From assembly GCF_026151205.1 (NCBI RefSeq), contig NC_087082.1:12743865-12807864 (forward strand): DNA of 64,000 nt, given 5' to 3'. A program made the translations under genes and the position numbers. The stretch comes from Bolinopsis microptera (taxonomy: Eukaryota > Ctenophora > Tentaculata > Lobata > Bolinopsidae). The notes below the pieces were generated by a model. That model was not told the origin of the DNA, ran no database searches, and worked only from the letters and a program-made list of their open reading frames with translations. Positions 45,374 to 57,900 of this stretch are shown one piece after another; positions within the stretch are counted from its first letter, which is position 1; each line of letters starts with the position of its first letter.

Positions 45374-47152
45374 TCACAATGCTGGCAAGCATTACCGTCG
45401 CCCTTATATTCACAACACTATTTACCCCCTATACGATTATATCCCCTTTATTGTTTTCCAGGCATTAAGACTCATCGAAAGTAGTTCAGCAGGTACATTT
45501 AAGTTCAAAACATTCTAATTCAATGTTGAAGATGACAGGAATAAAAAATAGTTATATGGAGGTTTTTAAGAAATTTGCGCAAAATACGCGCCAGCATGTT
45601 ATACGAAATTAGGTAAAAAACCCAAAATCGCCATATTCAGGTGCCTTAAAAACCATGTTAAAATTGAGTTAGAGATCTGAAACTTTGCAGGGCGTCTAGA
45701 CCTTGTCCAAATCGACTGTAAAAAAAATTTCATGTTTCAGGAGTATCGGGAAGTGGGTTTTCTGGAACCCCTGTTTTACAACAGATTGTCGTGAAGATAT
45801 ATATATATGTATAGACGCTTTTTGCAGTCAATTGTAGCCTACATTTAAGTGTCCGTAGATTCAAAAGTATAAACGATACAGTCATCTCGAACCACAGGTT
45901 TTAAAGATAATTGTTTAAGCTTTAGTTTACATTGTATTGAAAAATAATTTAACGTCATCATCATCACTTGATGACGTCATCAAGTTAAGTGTTTTTAAAA
46001 CTTGACTTTTGACAAAGTAACAACTTTTTAAATCGATTTTACACTATTAAGGAGTAATTTTATTCAAAATCTGAGGACATTTTTATCTTAGATAATTGTT
46101 CAAGCATTCCGAAAATCTACCGGAATAGTTTCCTACCTTGCTCCTTCATAAAGATATTTGCTGTTGAAGTTAGTGCTTTTTTGAAGAATAATTTTATAAA
46201 AACACAAAAGTTGTGAATTAGTATTCTCTGGTGTTGGGCCATCCCTTGGGTTGTGGAGCTCAATTTTGCTTCTTAAAGGTGTAAATTGTGTTATAGGCTA
46301 GTTTTAAAGTTAAAAATCGAAAAGTTGCACACGTGGGGACACGCCCAAATTCATTTAAAATAGCTAAAATCGCTAAAAATTTTGATTTTCACGATTTTTA
46401 TCAACTTTGGAGTCCCGTTGTGATCCAAGTTCTTTTTGAAATCTTCTGAAACTTTGCATGCTTATCAAACTATATATTAAATACCACTATGCAAAAATGT
46501 ACGGTGATTCAATATTGTATGCGCACGCGACGTCCGCTCAAAGTTTGCACGTGCGAAAGGTGAGAAATTTGCTCATTCGTGATTTCGAATATATTCTGCT
46601 TTCCACGATATTTAAATGGCATTATATATGAATTTAATGCCAACTTGAATGAGTAAAAAGTGCCATATTCAGTCGGTTATCGACAGAAATACCTAACTAA
46701 ACACAAGGAAACGTTTTCAAAGGCAGAATTTCGAAATCGTCGAAATTACCTCCTTGTTAATGAAGTTTCGACTAGCTGTGTAAATTATCCTGACATTATA
46801 TTTTTATAATCAAAAAGAGATGATATTTGACCAAAACCCATAATCATGGGTAGAGTGTACCGCTGCCAGTGTCTCTCTTTTCCAAACAAAAGGAAATGAT
46901 ATTAATTTGAGGAACAGTCCGCTAATGCAAATTGATACCGAGAATGAAATCGGTCGCTCGCTTTTTCCATTCGATCACGGCTTACGAATTGTAATAATGC
47001 TTATTGATTTGAAAAAGCGAGCGACCGATTTCATTCTCGGTATCAATTTGCATTAGCGGACTGTTCCTCAAATTAATATCATTTCCTTTTGTTTGGAAAA
47101 GAGAGACACTGGCAGCGGTACACTCTACCCATGATTATGGGTTTTGGTCAAA
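45374..47152 (+). mobile_element. Hairpin-ended element copy 3 (nested in copy 2)
   Basis: 1,779 bp from TCACAATGCTGGCAAGCATT to GGGTTTTGGTCAAA. It aligns without any visible gap to 49882-51660 at a constant offset of 4,508. The 3' end is a 142-bp perfect-looking inverted repeat (46826-46967 and 47011-47152) with a 43-bp loop (46968-47010). The flanking bases read ATACA | TATATA, an insertion between A and T without duplication. Confidence 0.85.
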
Positions 47153-48130
47153 TATATACATATATATATATATTCAGGGATAGACGCTTTGCCAGTGAAT
47201 TATAGGCTACATTCAGATGTCTTTAGATTCGTACCTATAAAAGATACAGGCATTTCCGACCACAGGTCTTAAAGATAATCGTTTACACAATAGTTTACGT
47301 TATATTAAAAAATTATTTGACGTCATTATCACCCTTCGATGACGTCATCAATTTAAGCATTTTTGAAACTTTATTTTTGACAAAGTAACAACTTTTCAAG
47401 TAGATTTTACAGCATAAAGAAGTTATTTTATTGAAAATTTGAGGCCATATTGAAGTTAGATAATTGTTTGAGCATTCTGAAAATCTACCGGAAAGTTTGC
47501 CTAACTTGCTCCTTCATAAAGATATTCGTCATTGAAGTTAGTGCTTTTTTGAAGAATTATTTCATAAAAACGTTAATTTTGCGATTTAGTATTCTCTGGT
47601 GTTGAGCCATCCCTTGGGTTGTGAAGCTCAATTTTGCTTTCTAATGGTCTAAATTGTGTCATAGGCTAGTTTTAAAGTTGAAAATCAAAAAGTTGCACAC
47701 GTGAGGACACGCCCAAATTTATGGAAAATTGCTAAAATCACCGAAAATTGCTATTTTCACGATTTTTATCAGCTTTAGAGTCCTGTTGTGATTCGAGTTC
47801 TTCCTAAAATTTTCTGAAACTTTGCAAGCTTATTAAACTATATATAAAATACGAAAATGAAAAATTTTACGGTGATTCAATGTTGGATGCGCATGCAACG
47901 TCTGCTCAAAGTTTGCACGTATAAAAGGTGAGAACTTTACTCATTCTTGATTTCAATTAGTTTCTGCTTTAACACGACAGTTAAATGTTATGTATGGATG
48001 CAATACCAACTTGATTGAGTATAAAATTGCATATCCAGTCAGTGATCAAAAATATGGTGACACAAGGAAATGTTTTAAAAGGTAAAATTTCAAAATCGTA
48101 GAAATTACCTCGCTATTCAATAAAAGTTTC

Positions 48131-48981
48131 TCAATATTACAAATATAACTTAAATACGACATTAGAAAATCTGAAGCACATGTTACGTCCGCTTAAAGTA
48201 CGCACGTGAGAAACAGGGGTATTACAACCTTCGTTTTCAGAAGTTATAGGAGTGACATTTCCTAGGCAATGGAGGGCTTAGAATCCATAATATTTATGCT
48301 TGCAGTCCCTAGTCCGTAAAAATTAAAGTCTGTTTGAATTAGCTTTTCAAATAGTATCCACGGTCATGGTGAGGCTGGATTGATTCCCAGCGTGTTTAAT
48401 TCACAAACGCCTATATCTAGCAGTAAACACTATACGGATACCTGCGAAAATTTAATTTATTATCAATGGTCGGCTACCATGCTATGAAAGGTTAATAATC
48501 TTTATCGCCCGTTATACTTTACAATTTTCGCTGACGTCAATGCACGGTGCACACCTGCACCGTGCTGATAACGAAGCACAAGGCTGCTAGATCATATTAT
48601 ATAAAAACCGAACATTTTCCTAGATGTTCCTTCGAATTGCCTTTGAAACCCTACTATTTTAATTTCCGTGTTGAAGTTTTGAGACTCCTGTGAAAAATAT
48701 GTTGAAGGCGGCGCCTCTGTTCAAATCGGTGGGTTTAATTTGAACGGTAGTATCTGCATCGCTTTACTTGAATCGATTCCTTGCTTTGACTGTAACATGA
48801 TTTTATGTGATAGCTCTTTGTATTTACATTTAGAAATAACAGCCGATTTTTCTCCGTGCATTTAGTGCAATATTTGTAAGATGTTGTCTATTGTCGTTCA
48901 TAATAGTTGAGATATCAGTATCAAGATTGGACGATTCTATAACCTATAATCTATGCAGTTAATATCAATAAAGTTGCCAAC
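48131..48981. other. Presumed upstream region of the Helitron gene
   Basis: No coding signal. A perfect hairpin (GCACGGTGCA-CACC-TGCACCGTGC) lies at 48542-48565. The autonomous element's left end and promoter may be in this stretch, but I found no unambiguous terminus. Confidence 0.4.
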
Positions 48982-51900
48982 ATGTCAATACTTAAAGATC
49001 AGCTTATTAATGCTTGCTTAGATCGAATCGAAATACAGGTATGTTCAATGAAACTATAATAACAGTATCACGATTGAATTAAAGCTTATATTGCGAGATA
49101 TCCATTTTTACAGAAGTTCCATAGAGACTCCATCATATTATATTCTTATTGTACATATATTGTGAATTCGAGATATGTTTGATTGGCAAAAAGCAGCAGT
49201 GTAAATAAAAATACTCATTTCTGATTTCAGAGAGTTGCACACTTCATTGCAAATTGCACTAATGGCGAATCCTGTACCTGCCTTCTCTGTTTAGTGCAGA
49301 TTCCAAAGGTGACAGGCTGGGTGAGTTACACTACTGATATTAAACAATGTTTTAAACTTTACCTGTAGTAAATTAAATTAAAAATCTTCGTTCTGAGGAT
49401 TCTCATAAAATTCCTAAGTTGGAAAAGCCACTTAATTCCTGAATATTTGTTACAGTTATCATAATGTGTTCATCAGTCAAATCAGGCATGAAGGCTCAAA
49501 ATTGACACTTGCTTAATTATAGGGGCAATTGGAGAGCGAAGTTGAGGAGATGCTAATTGCAAATCGTGATATCGAGTTCCCGGAACTGTGTGGTGCAGCT
49601 ATCTCTGCACATGGATCAAAGCAACAAGTTTGTAATCGTGTTTTTTGCGCAGCTGTCTACATGAAAATTTGGTTCAATTTACGAAGATAATAAGCATCGG
49701 ACTCGGAACTTGACACAGACAAATTTTAAATCCGTATTTGCCAGGAACTCTGGAGTGAAGTCGTCACAAAATTACCAAGTAATTTTGACGAATCGGCACC
49801 CTCTAAGGATGCTCGCAAAACTGAAAATGTTGAAAAATCTGATAGCGCTAGCAGCAGTAGGACTATCAATGTTAGTTTTAATCACAATGCTGGCAAGCAT
49901 TACCGTCGCCCTTATATTCACAACACTATTTACCCCCTATACGATTATATCCCCTTTATTGTTTTCCAGGCATTAAGACTCATCGAAAGTAGTTCAGCAG
50001 GTACATTTAAGTTCAAAACATTCTAATTCAATGTTGAAGATGACAGGAATAAAAAATAGTTATATGGAGGTTTTTAAGAAATTTGCGCAAAATACGCGCC
50101 AGCATGTTATACGAAATTAGGTAAAAAACCCAAAATCGCCATATTCAGGTGCCTTAAAAACCATGTTAAAATTGAGTTAGAGATCTGAAACTTTGCAGGG
50201 CGTCTAGACCTTGTCCAAATCGACTGTAAAAAAAATTTCATGTTTCAGGAGTATCGGGAAGTGGGTTTTCTGGAACCCCTGTTTTACAACAGATTGTCGT
50301 GAAGATATATATATATGTATAGACGCTTTTTGCAGTCAATTGTAGCCTACATTTAAGTGTCCGTAGATTCAAAAGTATAAACGATACAGTCATCTCGAAC
50401 CACAGGTTTTAAAGATAATTGTTTAAGCTTTAGTTTACATTGTATTGAAAAATAATTTAACGTCATCATCATCACTTGATGACGTCATCAAGTTAAGTGT
50501 TTTTAAAACTTGACTTTTGACAAAGTAACAACTTTTTAAATCGATTTTACACTATTAAGGAGTAATTTTATTCAAAATCTGAGGACATTTTTATCTTAGA
50601 TAATTGTTCAAGCATTCCGAAAATCTACCGGAATAGTTTCCTACCTTGCTCCTTCATAAAGATATTTGCTGTTGAAGTTAGTGCTTTTTTGAAGAATAAT
50701 TTTATAAAAACACAAAAGTTGTGAATTAGTATTCTCTGGTGTTGGGCCATCCCTTGGGTTGTGGAGCTCAATTTTGCTTCTTAAAGGTGTAAATTGTGTT
50801 ATAGGCTAGTTTTAAAGTTAAAAATCGAAAAGTTGCACACGTGGGGACACGCCCAAATTCATTTAAAATAGCTAAAATCGCTAAAAATTTTGATTTTCAC
50901 GATTTTTATCAACTTTGGAGTCCCGTTGTGATCCAAGTTCTTTTTGAAATCTTCTGAAACTTTGCATGCTTATCAAACTATATATTAAATACCACTATGC
51001 AAAAATGTACGGTGATTCAATATTGTATGCGCACGCGACGTCCGCTCAAAGTTTGCACGTGCGAAAGGTGAGAAATTTGCTCATTCGTGATTTCGAATAT
51101 ATTCTGCTTTCCACGATATTTAAATGGCATTATATATGAATTTAATGCCAACTTGAATGAGTAAAAAGTGCCATATTCAGTCGGTTATCGACAGAAATAC
51201 CTAACTAAACACAAGGAAACGTTTTCAAAGGCAGAATTTCGAAATCGTCGAAATTACCTCCTTGTTAATGAAGTTTCGACTAGCTGTGTAAATTATCCTG
51301 ACATTATATTTTTATAATCAAAAAGAGATGATATTTGACCAAAACCCATAATCATGGGTAGAGTGTACCGCTGCCAGTGTCTCTCTTTTCCAAACAAAAG
51401 GAAATGATATTAATTTGAGGAACAGTCCGCTAATGCAAATTGATACCGAGAATGAAATCGGTCGCTCGCTTTTTCAAATCAATAAGCATTATTACAATTC
51501 GTAAGCCGTGATCGAATGGAAAAAGCGAGCGACCGATTTCATTCTCGGTATCAATTTGCATTAGCGGACTGTTCCTCAAATTAATATCATTTCCTTTTGT
51601 TTGGAAAAGAGAGACACTGGCAGCGGTACACTCTACCCATGATTATGGGTTTTGGTCAAATTGAACTATCCTTATTAATTTTATACCTATTCTATTTATT
51701 AAACTAGAATTATAATGTGTGTTTTTAAACACGTAGATTACGGTGAAATTTGATCAAACTCAAAACCCAATATAACTCCTATTTCAGACGAACCACCGTC
51801 AATATAATAAGAAATTCTGTTGGAGGAAGACTGCCTGCCTACCTGCCTAGGTCGATCCAGATGAAATCTGGAACGAGTTTCGTGTCAACGCTTCTCTCCA

Positions 51901-54900
51901 TTTATCCCTATCACACATGAGTAAACGCAGCTGGTCAGGTTCCATTCCAGTGTCTTCAAGTAGGACGTCCGGGAAGGTCTTATGTGGTCGTCCTCGATAA
52001 CGCTGGCCATAGGATGGTTGCCAGAAAAGGAGTTGTTGAGCAGGTTGGTCCTGTAGACGGTAGACATGTCCTGCAAAACGAAGTCTTCGTGTCTTTATAG
52101 TATCTGTCACCGATGGAATCTTTCCGTAAAGAACGGAGTTAGGTGTATGTGATTTCCATGAGATACCAAAGACCCTTCGTAGCATTCTAGTATAAACACC
52201 GTCTAGTGCTCTGATATCAGCCTTTTTAAGAGTCCAGGTTTCTGCACCATACAGCAGAACAGGTTCTACTGCAGTTCGAAAAATCTTAGTCTTGATCTTC
52301 CTGGACATATTAGATTTCCAAAAAGCATCTAGACTCTGTAAAGCTTTCCATGCGAGGCCTTTCCTGACATTGATGTCTCTGCTTGTTGAGGCTATAAAGG
52401 ATCCCAGGTACTTAAAGTCATGAACTTCTTCTAAAGGGTTGCCGTTAATAAAGACTCTATCGTCTGAGTTGACAGGTCGCGGGATGTTATAGGACATGTA
52501 TTTGGTCTTTCCGATGTTAATAAGGAGACCATAACGGGCTGCTATGTCAGAAATGCAGACTAAGAGGAGTCAAAATCGTAAATATCACAAAAATTCCTGT
52601 TTCACGATGGTGAGTTAGTAAAATTTTGGCATATTTTACTTGAGGACTCGGCTTCTTGTATTATCAATATCATGCTTGCTTCGCTTAAAATAAGATTATG
52701 AATAATGGCAATGTCACCAGCTCTCAAGTTTAAGTCTTAATAGTGAACATTGTTCATGAAGCCGTTCAGTTAAGAAATATTCTTTTTGAGGGTTCCGGTG
52801 GATACAAGCGTAGGACTAAAGTTTGGTAGTTTGTTATAAAAGTCATATTGAATATTCGCGTGTACCGTACCACTGGCAATACTACAAAATTACAGGTTGA
52901 TAAGTCATGTGACGGGAATGTTAAACACGTTCAAGAGTCAATGCCATTCAAGATGGACACATGCAATCAATTTGAAGTACTAAATGTGTCGTTTGCATGC
53001 TCACAAAAAACTGTTAGTTAATTTTGTTATTTGTCTTTCCGTTTCTGACGTGCATATTGCAATTTTATATCTAAAATTTAAATAATGATTATTATTATAT
53101 TATCATACTATATGTTTTGATATATAAAAACGTTTCAATTAGTTCACATCTACATTTCATAACATGCTACAAATAAGTTATTATATTGTCTACTTTTGCA
53201 GGAAAAGAATAATCCAAACGAAGAGGCTGATTATATTTCAGATAAGCAAGAATCCGGAAATCTAGTCAAGGGTAAATTAGTTTTCATTATAATAACATGT
53301 TAATAGATTAAGAAGCCGTGTCGTCGAAAGTTGCATTGTGAAAGCCACTGAATCTTCTTATAAAATGTATCTAATTTAATTAACTCAGGGTTGAGCAAGA
53401 GGTTTGTTAGGAAGACGAGGGTTCAACGAAACAGAAAGAAACAAGAAAGACAAAAAGTTCGTTAAAACAGTTTTGTACTTTTAGGAACGTTCGTTTGTGT
53501 AACAAGTTGTATGATAATAAACTACTTCTAAAGATAGACTTGAGTTAATATACATATATCTAAAAATTGAAATAGATGTGTTAATAACCGCAATCGAAAT
53601 TCAATCGATTCGTTTTGAGTATTAAGAAAATAAATATTTTTAGGCTTTAGACCGGAAAGAAGCGTGGTTGGGAAAACAGATTCTTCAGCAGATTGAAACA
53701 ATCAAAATAATACGGCAAGCTATTCTTACTGAAGAGGAAAAGAAAAACAAAGAGAGGACCGCAAGAAGAGGACATGAAGTAAGTCCGCAAAATTTTGCAT
53801 TACTTTTAACGATTCCATTAGAATAAAAACGTCGCTATTTCCATCCAGTTTATTATGAAAAAGTTTAAAATATCACGCAAGTGTAAAATCTCCGTTCTTT
53901 GTTTATTTTTAATTCACTGTGTGCTTCTTATGATTCTAACCTTCAGTGCCTTAACACCGTGAACATGAGTGGAGGAGGACCCGACAGCAAATTAACAGAC
54001 AAGAAAAGCTTCAAGAGAAATTCAAAGAAAAAACGGTTAGGAAGGAAACTCAAAAAATGTAACGCTCAGAGACCTATGCAGAGAGGTAAATAAAATTTAT
54101 TAAAAATTGTACAGTTGATTGATCAATATTCGAATACTGATAGTTGGATAATATCCGATTGGAAGAGGCAAGGACGAGTGAGACAGGAAGTTAGAAACTT
54201 CGTGATATCATGGATCGCTTAGGTTCCACCAGGATATGGTAGTCCTCATAATTCTGCTAAAAAATTACTAAAATAGTAAAATTGAACATGACACCAATTA
54301 TCAATAAACAAGCAGCTATAGCCTATAGTATAGTACGACTAAAGAAATAGGAAATAAATTTAAGTAAAATTCCATTTTGTTGTCAAGAGTCCTGATAAAT
54401 AATTTATGCGATAAAACGCATCTTTCTTCGCGTCATAGCCACTTTCGATCGCTTTACAACGACCGTATAAAATCATATAACTTTTGCTACTATACTGTGC
54501 TACTTTTTTAATGATCTGTTTTACATACATAATCGTTGTACCAGTATTGCAGTATATTATATTTCAGATTCTATCGAAGGAGATGTATCCTTGATAGAGA
54601 GTCAGCAGGAAGACCCGTCTTCAGAAAAAGAAAGCAGAACACAAGAGTCTAGGGTAGATGACATTGTTAGTGAGGATAAGAGTGATACTATACTTTATAT
54701 CGATGGGGAAAAACATGCTATTGAAAGTGAAAAAGAGCCGGGTTTAATGAGTAAACTAAAACGTACTTTGAGGAACTTCCGTTATAGGAAATCACAAGGT
54801 GGTCAGCAAACAATACGCAAAGTTAAAGATCGTTACAGGAACAAAGACCACGCCAAAGAGTTAAATAAAAAAGACGTCCTTAAATATCAGTCGGGGTCGC

Positions 54901-57900
54901 ATGGTCATGATGTACTGAGTGGATACCGTTCTTCTCCTGGTGGCAGGTCTTCACTCAAAGAAGCAGCCAGTCGATATCAATCATCTCTCGCTGGTAAATC
55001 TTCACTCAAAGAAGCAGCCAGTCGATATCAATCATCTCTCGCTGGTAAATCCTCACTCAAAGAAGCAACCAGTCGATATGAATCATCTCTCGCTGGAAAA
55101 TCCTCACGCAAAGAAGCATCCAGTCGATATCATTCATCTCTCGCTGGCAAATCCTCACTCAAAGAAGCAGCCAGTCGATATGAATCATCTCTCGCTGGCA
55201 AATCCTCACGCAAAGAAGCATCCAGTAAGTATAAATCAGCCCCTGAGTTCAAGAAGAAAAGAAAGGATTATGAAGATTCGGAGAAGGAGAAAATTTCACA
55301 ATCGAGAAGGACTAGATATCGTCGAAACAGACTGTTTGAAGAATTTGAGGAAGAATTCGAAGACGATATCGATTATTGCTTGACAAGGAAAGATGCCATG
55401 AAACAGATCAGAAAGCACACGACACGTAATGGTAAAAAACTACGATTCCTGCTACACAAGGAGAGGATCATGGGATTTAGGAAAAGTGTTTTCCTCCCCT
55501 ATATATCCTATATTTCAAGAAAAGGCACCTTCAGAACGAAAACTTTCATGAGATCGAAAAGCAAGTTAATATGGAAAAATGCTGTCAACCGAGTGATGAT
55601 CGAGAATTTGAATGATCGCCTTGCGAATGACATCATTAACGAATGGTACCCATCTCTCAATTTTAAACGGAACAACCAGTATAAGAAGAAGTTTATTGCA
55701 TCTCAGCTCCAGAGGAGGATCTTAAACAGCCGGGATCTGTGGATAAAAGTTTTGTATGGCCGTTGTCATAAGTTGAACTTGACATCAGAACAGCTCATTA
55801 ACGAGGAAAAACTGGATTTATCTGAAGAGAAGCGTTTTGACAGCATCCTTGGCTACAAATGTCACAGAAAAGGTGTGGAACCTCGCTTTCCTCTCTACAG
55901 CTTTCGCAATGGTGAGCAATTCAAGTTTCGGTATAACAAGAGTTCAAAGAAGAGCAGAGAGGAATTGAGAAAAAGTGAAATATGTACTAAAGACTGCATT
56001 CCGGCTGGCTATTTTGAAGCCGATCGCTTCAAAGATTATTTGACAAGATGCAGAAATGTAGAAGTGAGAAATAGCAGAAAGTTCGTACAAGCGTCTAACA
56101 AATGTGGAAATTTGAAAGCCAATGACATGTACACCTTAAAAGTTGGACACCGCAACCATCCTGAATGCTGTTTAAGGAGTGAAGCAAAGAACAAGTGCTC
56201 CAGTGACCTTGTTCTGCTGAGAAAATTGAGCGTCCACTACAAAAACGCTCGAACTCTCTATAAGGCTGTGAATGACATGAAAACAGCAGATCAGTTTGTG
56301 TCCGACTTAGATACTGCAACTGCAACAGGAGATATCGAATATCTACTAAAACTACTACAATACGAACCTCCTATTGCAGAAAAAACATTCGAAGTTGAGA
56401 GACCGCAACAAGTCATCAATGAGCAGTACATGGAAGAAAACTTTCCTGAACAGTACCTAAAATTTCTAACTACAATCAACGCTAACCATACAGTGCATTG
56501 CATTTCTTGTCGAAGGCTTACGGAGGATGACTCTAAAAAGTGCAAAACCATAACATCTCGATGGAAGAAAGTGAACATCGTCAACTCCGAGTACATGCTT
56601 CTCCTCCGCTATCTGCAATCCGACGAATGGCTTAGAATGGGAGGTGTATATGTTGACACGTTAGTAGGTAAAAGAATTTGCAACTATTGTCACAATAAAA
56701 TGGAGAAAGGGGAAGTTCCAAGAATATCGGTTAGGAACGGAATGAACGAAGGGATCGTTCCCATTGAAATAGCTGATTTGTCCCAGTTTGAATGTATGTT
56801 CATACGGCAAATTTCAATGTTCCAAACATTTTTGAAGCTAGGACCAAGCGTTGGAAATCGGCCAAATAATGAGAAAATGTCTGCAGTAAAAGGATTTAGT
56901 GTCCACATACCGGTCCCAATACAGGTGAACGCTAAGCAATTAGCTGGAGAAATGCCTGGACTGTTGAATCCAAAGACTTTCATCGTCCTTCATGGTCTCC
57001 CGAATAAAGACAGGAAGGTTTGGCAAACTTTGATAAACGTTGATAAAGTTATCACTGCACTAAAATGGCTCGTAAAGAATAACCCTCTCTATGAAAAAAT
57101 TGAAGTTCCAACAAAGGGTGAGATTCTTGATATGATGTGTGAGGTCGATAGCGATATTGAAGATGGAGAGGGAGCGATTCCAACTGACTTCTTTGATAGC
57201 TTTGATTACTCCGGTGAGAACAGTAAAAAAGCTAAAGATCTTTCCGATATATCCTCATCTTTATCTAGCGCTGAGTCAGTTATCAAACCGTCTTCTAAGA
57301 GAGCCCGCCATAAGAACAGTATCACATCTGAAGACATTGACATGTCATTACCTGAAATGCTACCTACTGAAAATAAAGAAGATCCTGCCGATTTAAATGA
57401 CGAATATCTTGAGCGTTTATGTGAACTTGACATGAGCAGCAACGACGATGATCTAGCAAGTAATGGCTCTTTATTTGGACTTAGTAGTACATCGACTAAA
57501 TCAGCTATATCATCGAACAATTCTTCTAGTATGGAGATCAGTTTTGATGAAGTTCCATGTAAATCAGGCGATAGTGAAATTAGTTTCGACGAGAGTAAAT
57601 GCAGAGATAAAGGCGGTGATGGGCATTTAAACCCGTTAAAGATCGTGACCAGTGTCGATTTTAAGGACATGGAATTGGGCATCGAAGATGAAGATCCATC
57701 TTTTAAGAATATATGGAAGTTTTCTGCAACAGTCAGTGACGAAGAAATGGTCCGAATAAAAGAGATGTCTAGTTGTAGCAGTAGGAGAAAAGTTATTGCG
57801 CTGAAATCTGTGGTGCATATGGCTAGGATGCTAAACAGTAACGGTTCTCTTTGTGTTCGTTGCTATCAAGATGTCAGAAATTATAGAGATAGAATCATTC

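Larger units (their letters stand above)
44815..48130 (+). mobile_element. Hairpin-ended element copy 2, split by insertion of copy 3
   Basis: Copy 2 begins TCACAGTGCTGGCAAGCAC at 44815, with a 17-bp minisatellite (44866-44945) and GC-rich hairpins (44960-45030). It runs to 45373, and its body resumes at 47153 and fades out near 48130 without a terminal hairpin. The missing middle is exactly filled by copy 3 (45374-47152). The break lies in the AT-rich tract corresponding to 28965-28988 of copy 1. Confidence 0.8.

Noticed and set aside
54919..55383. 154-residue second frame over the Helitron 51-bp repeat
   Set aside because: Open only because the repeat unit is a multiple of three and lacks stops in that frame.
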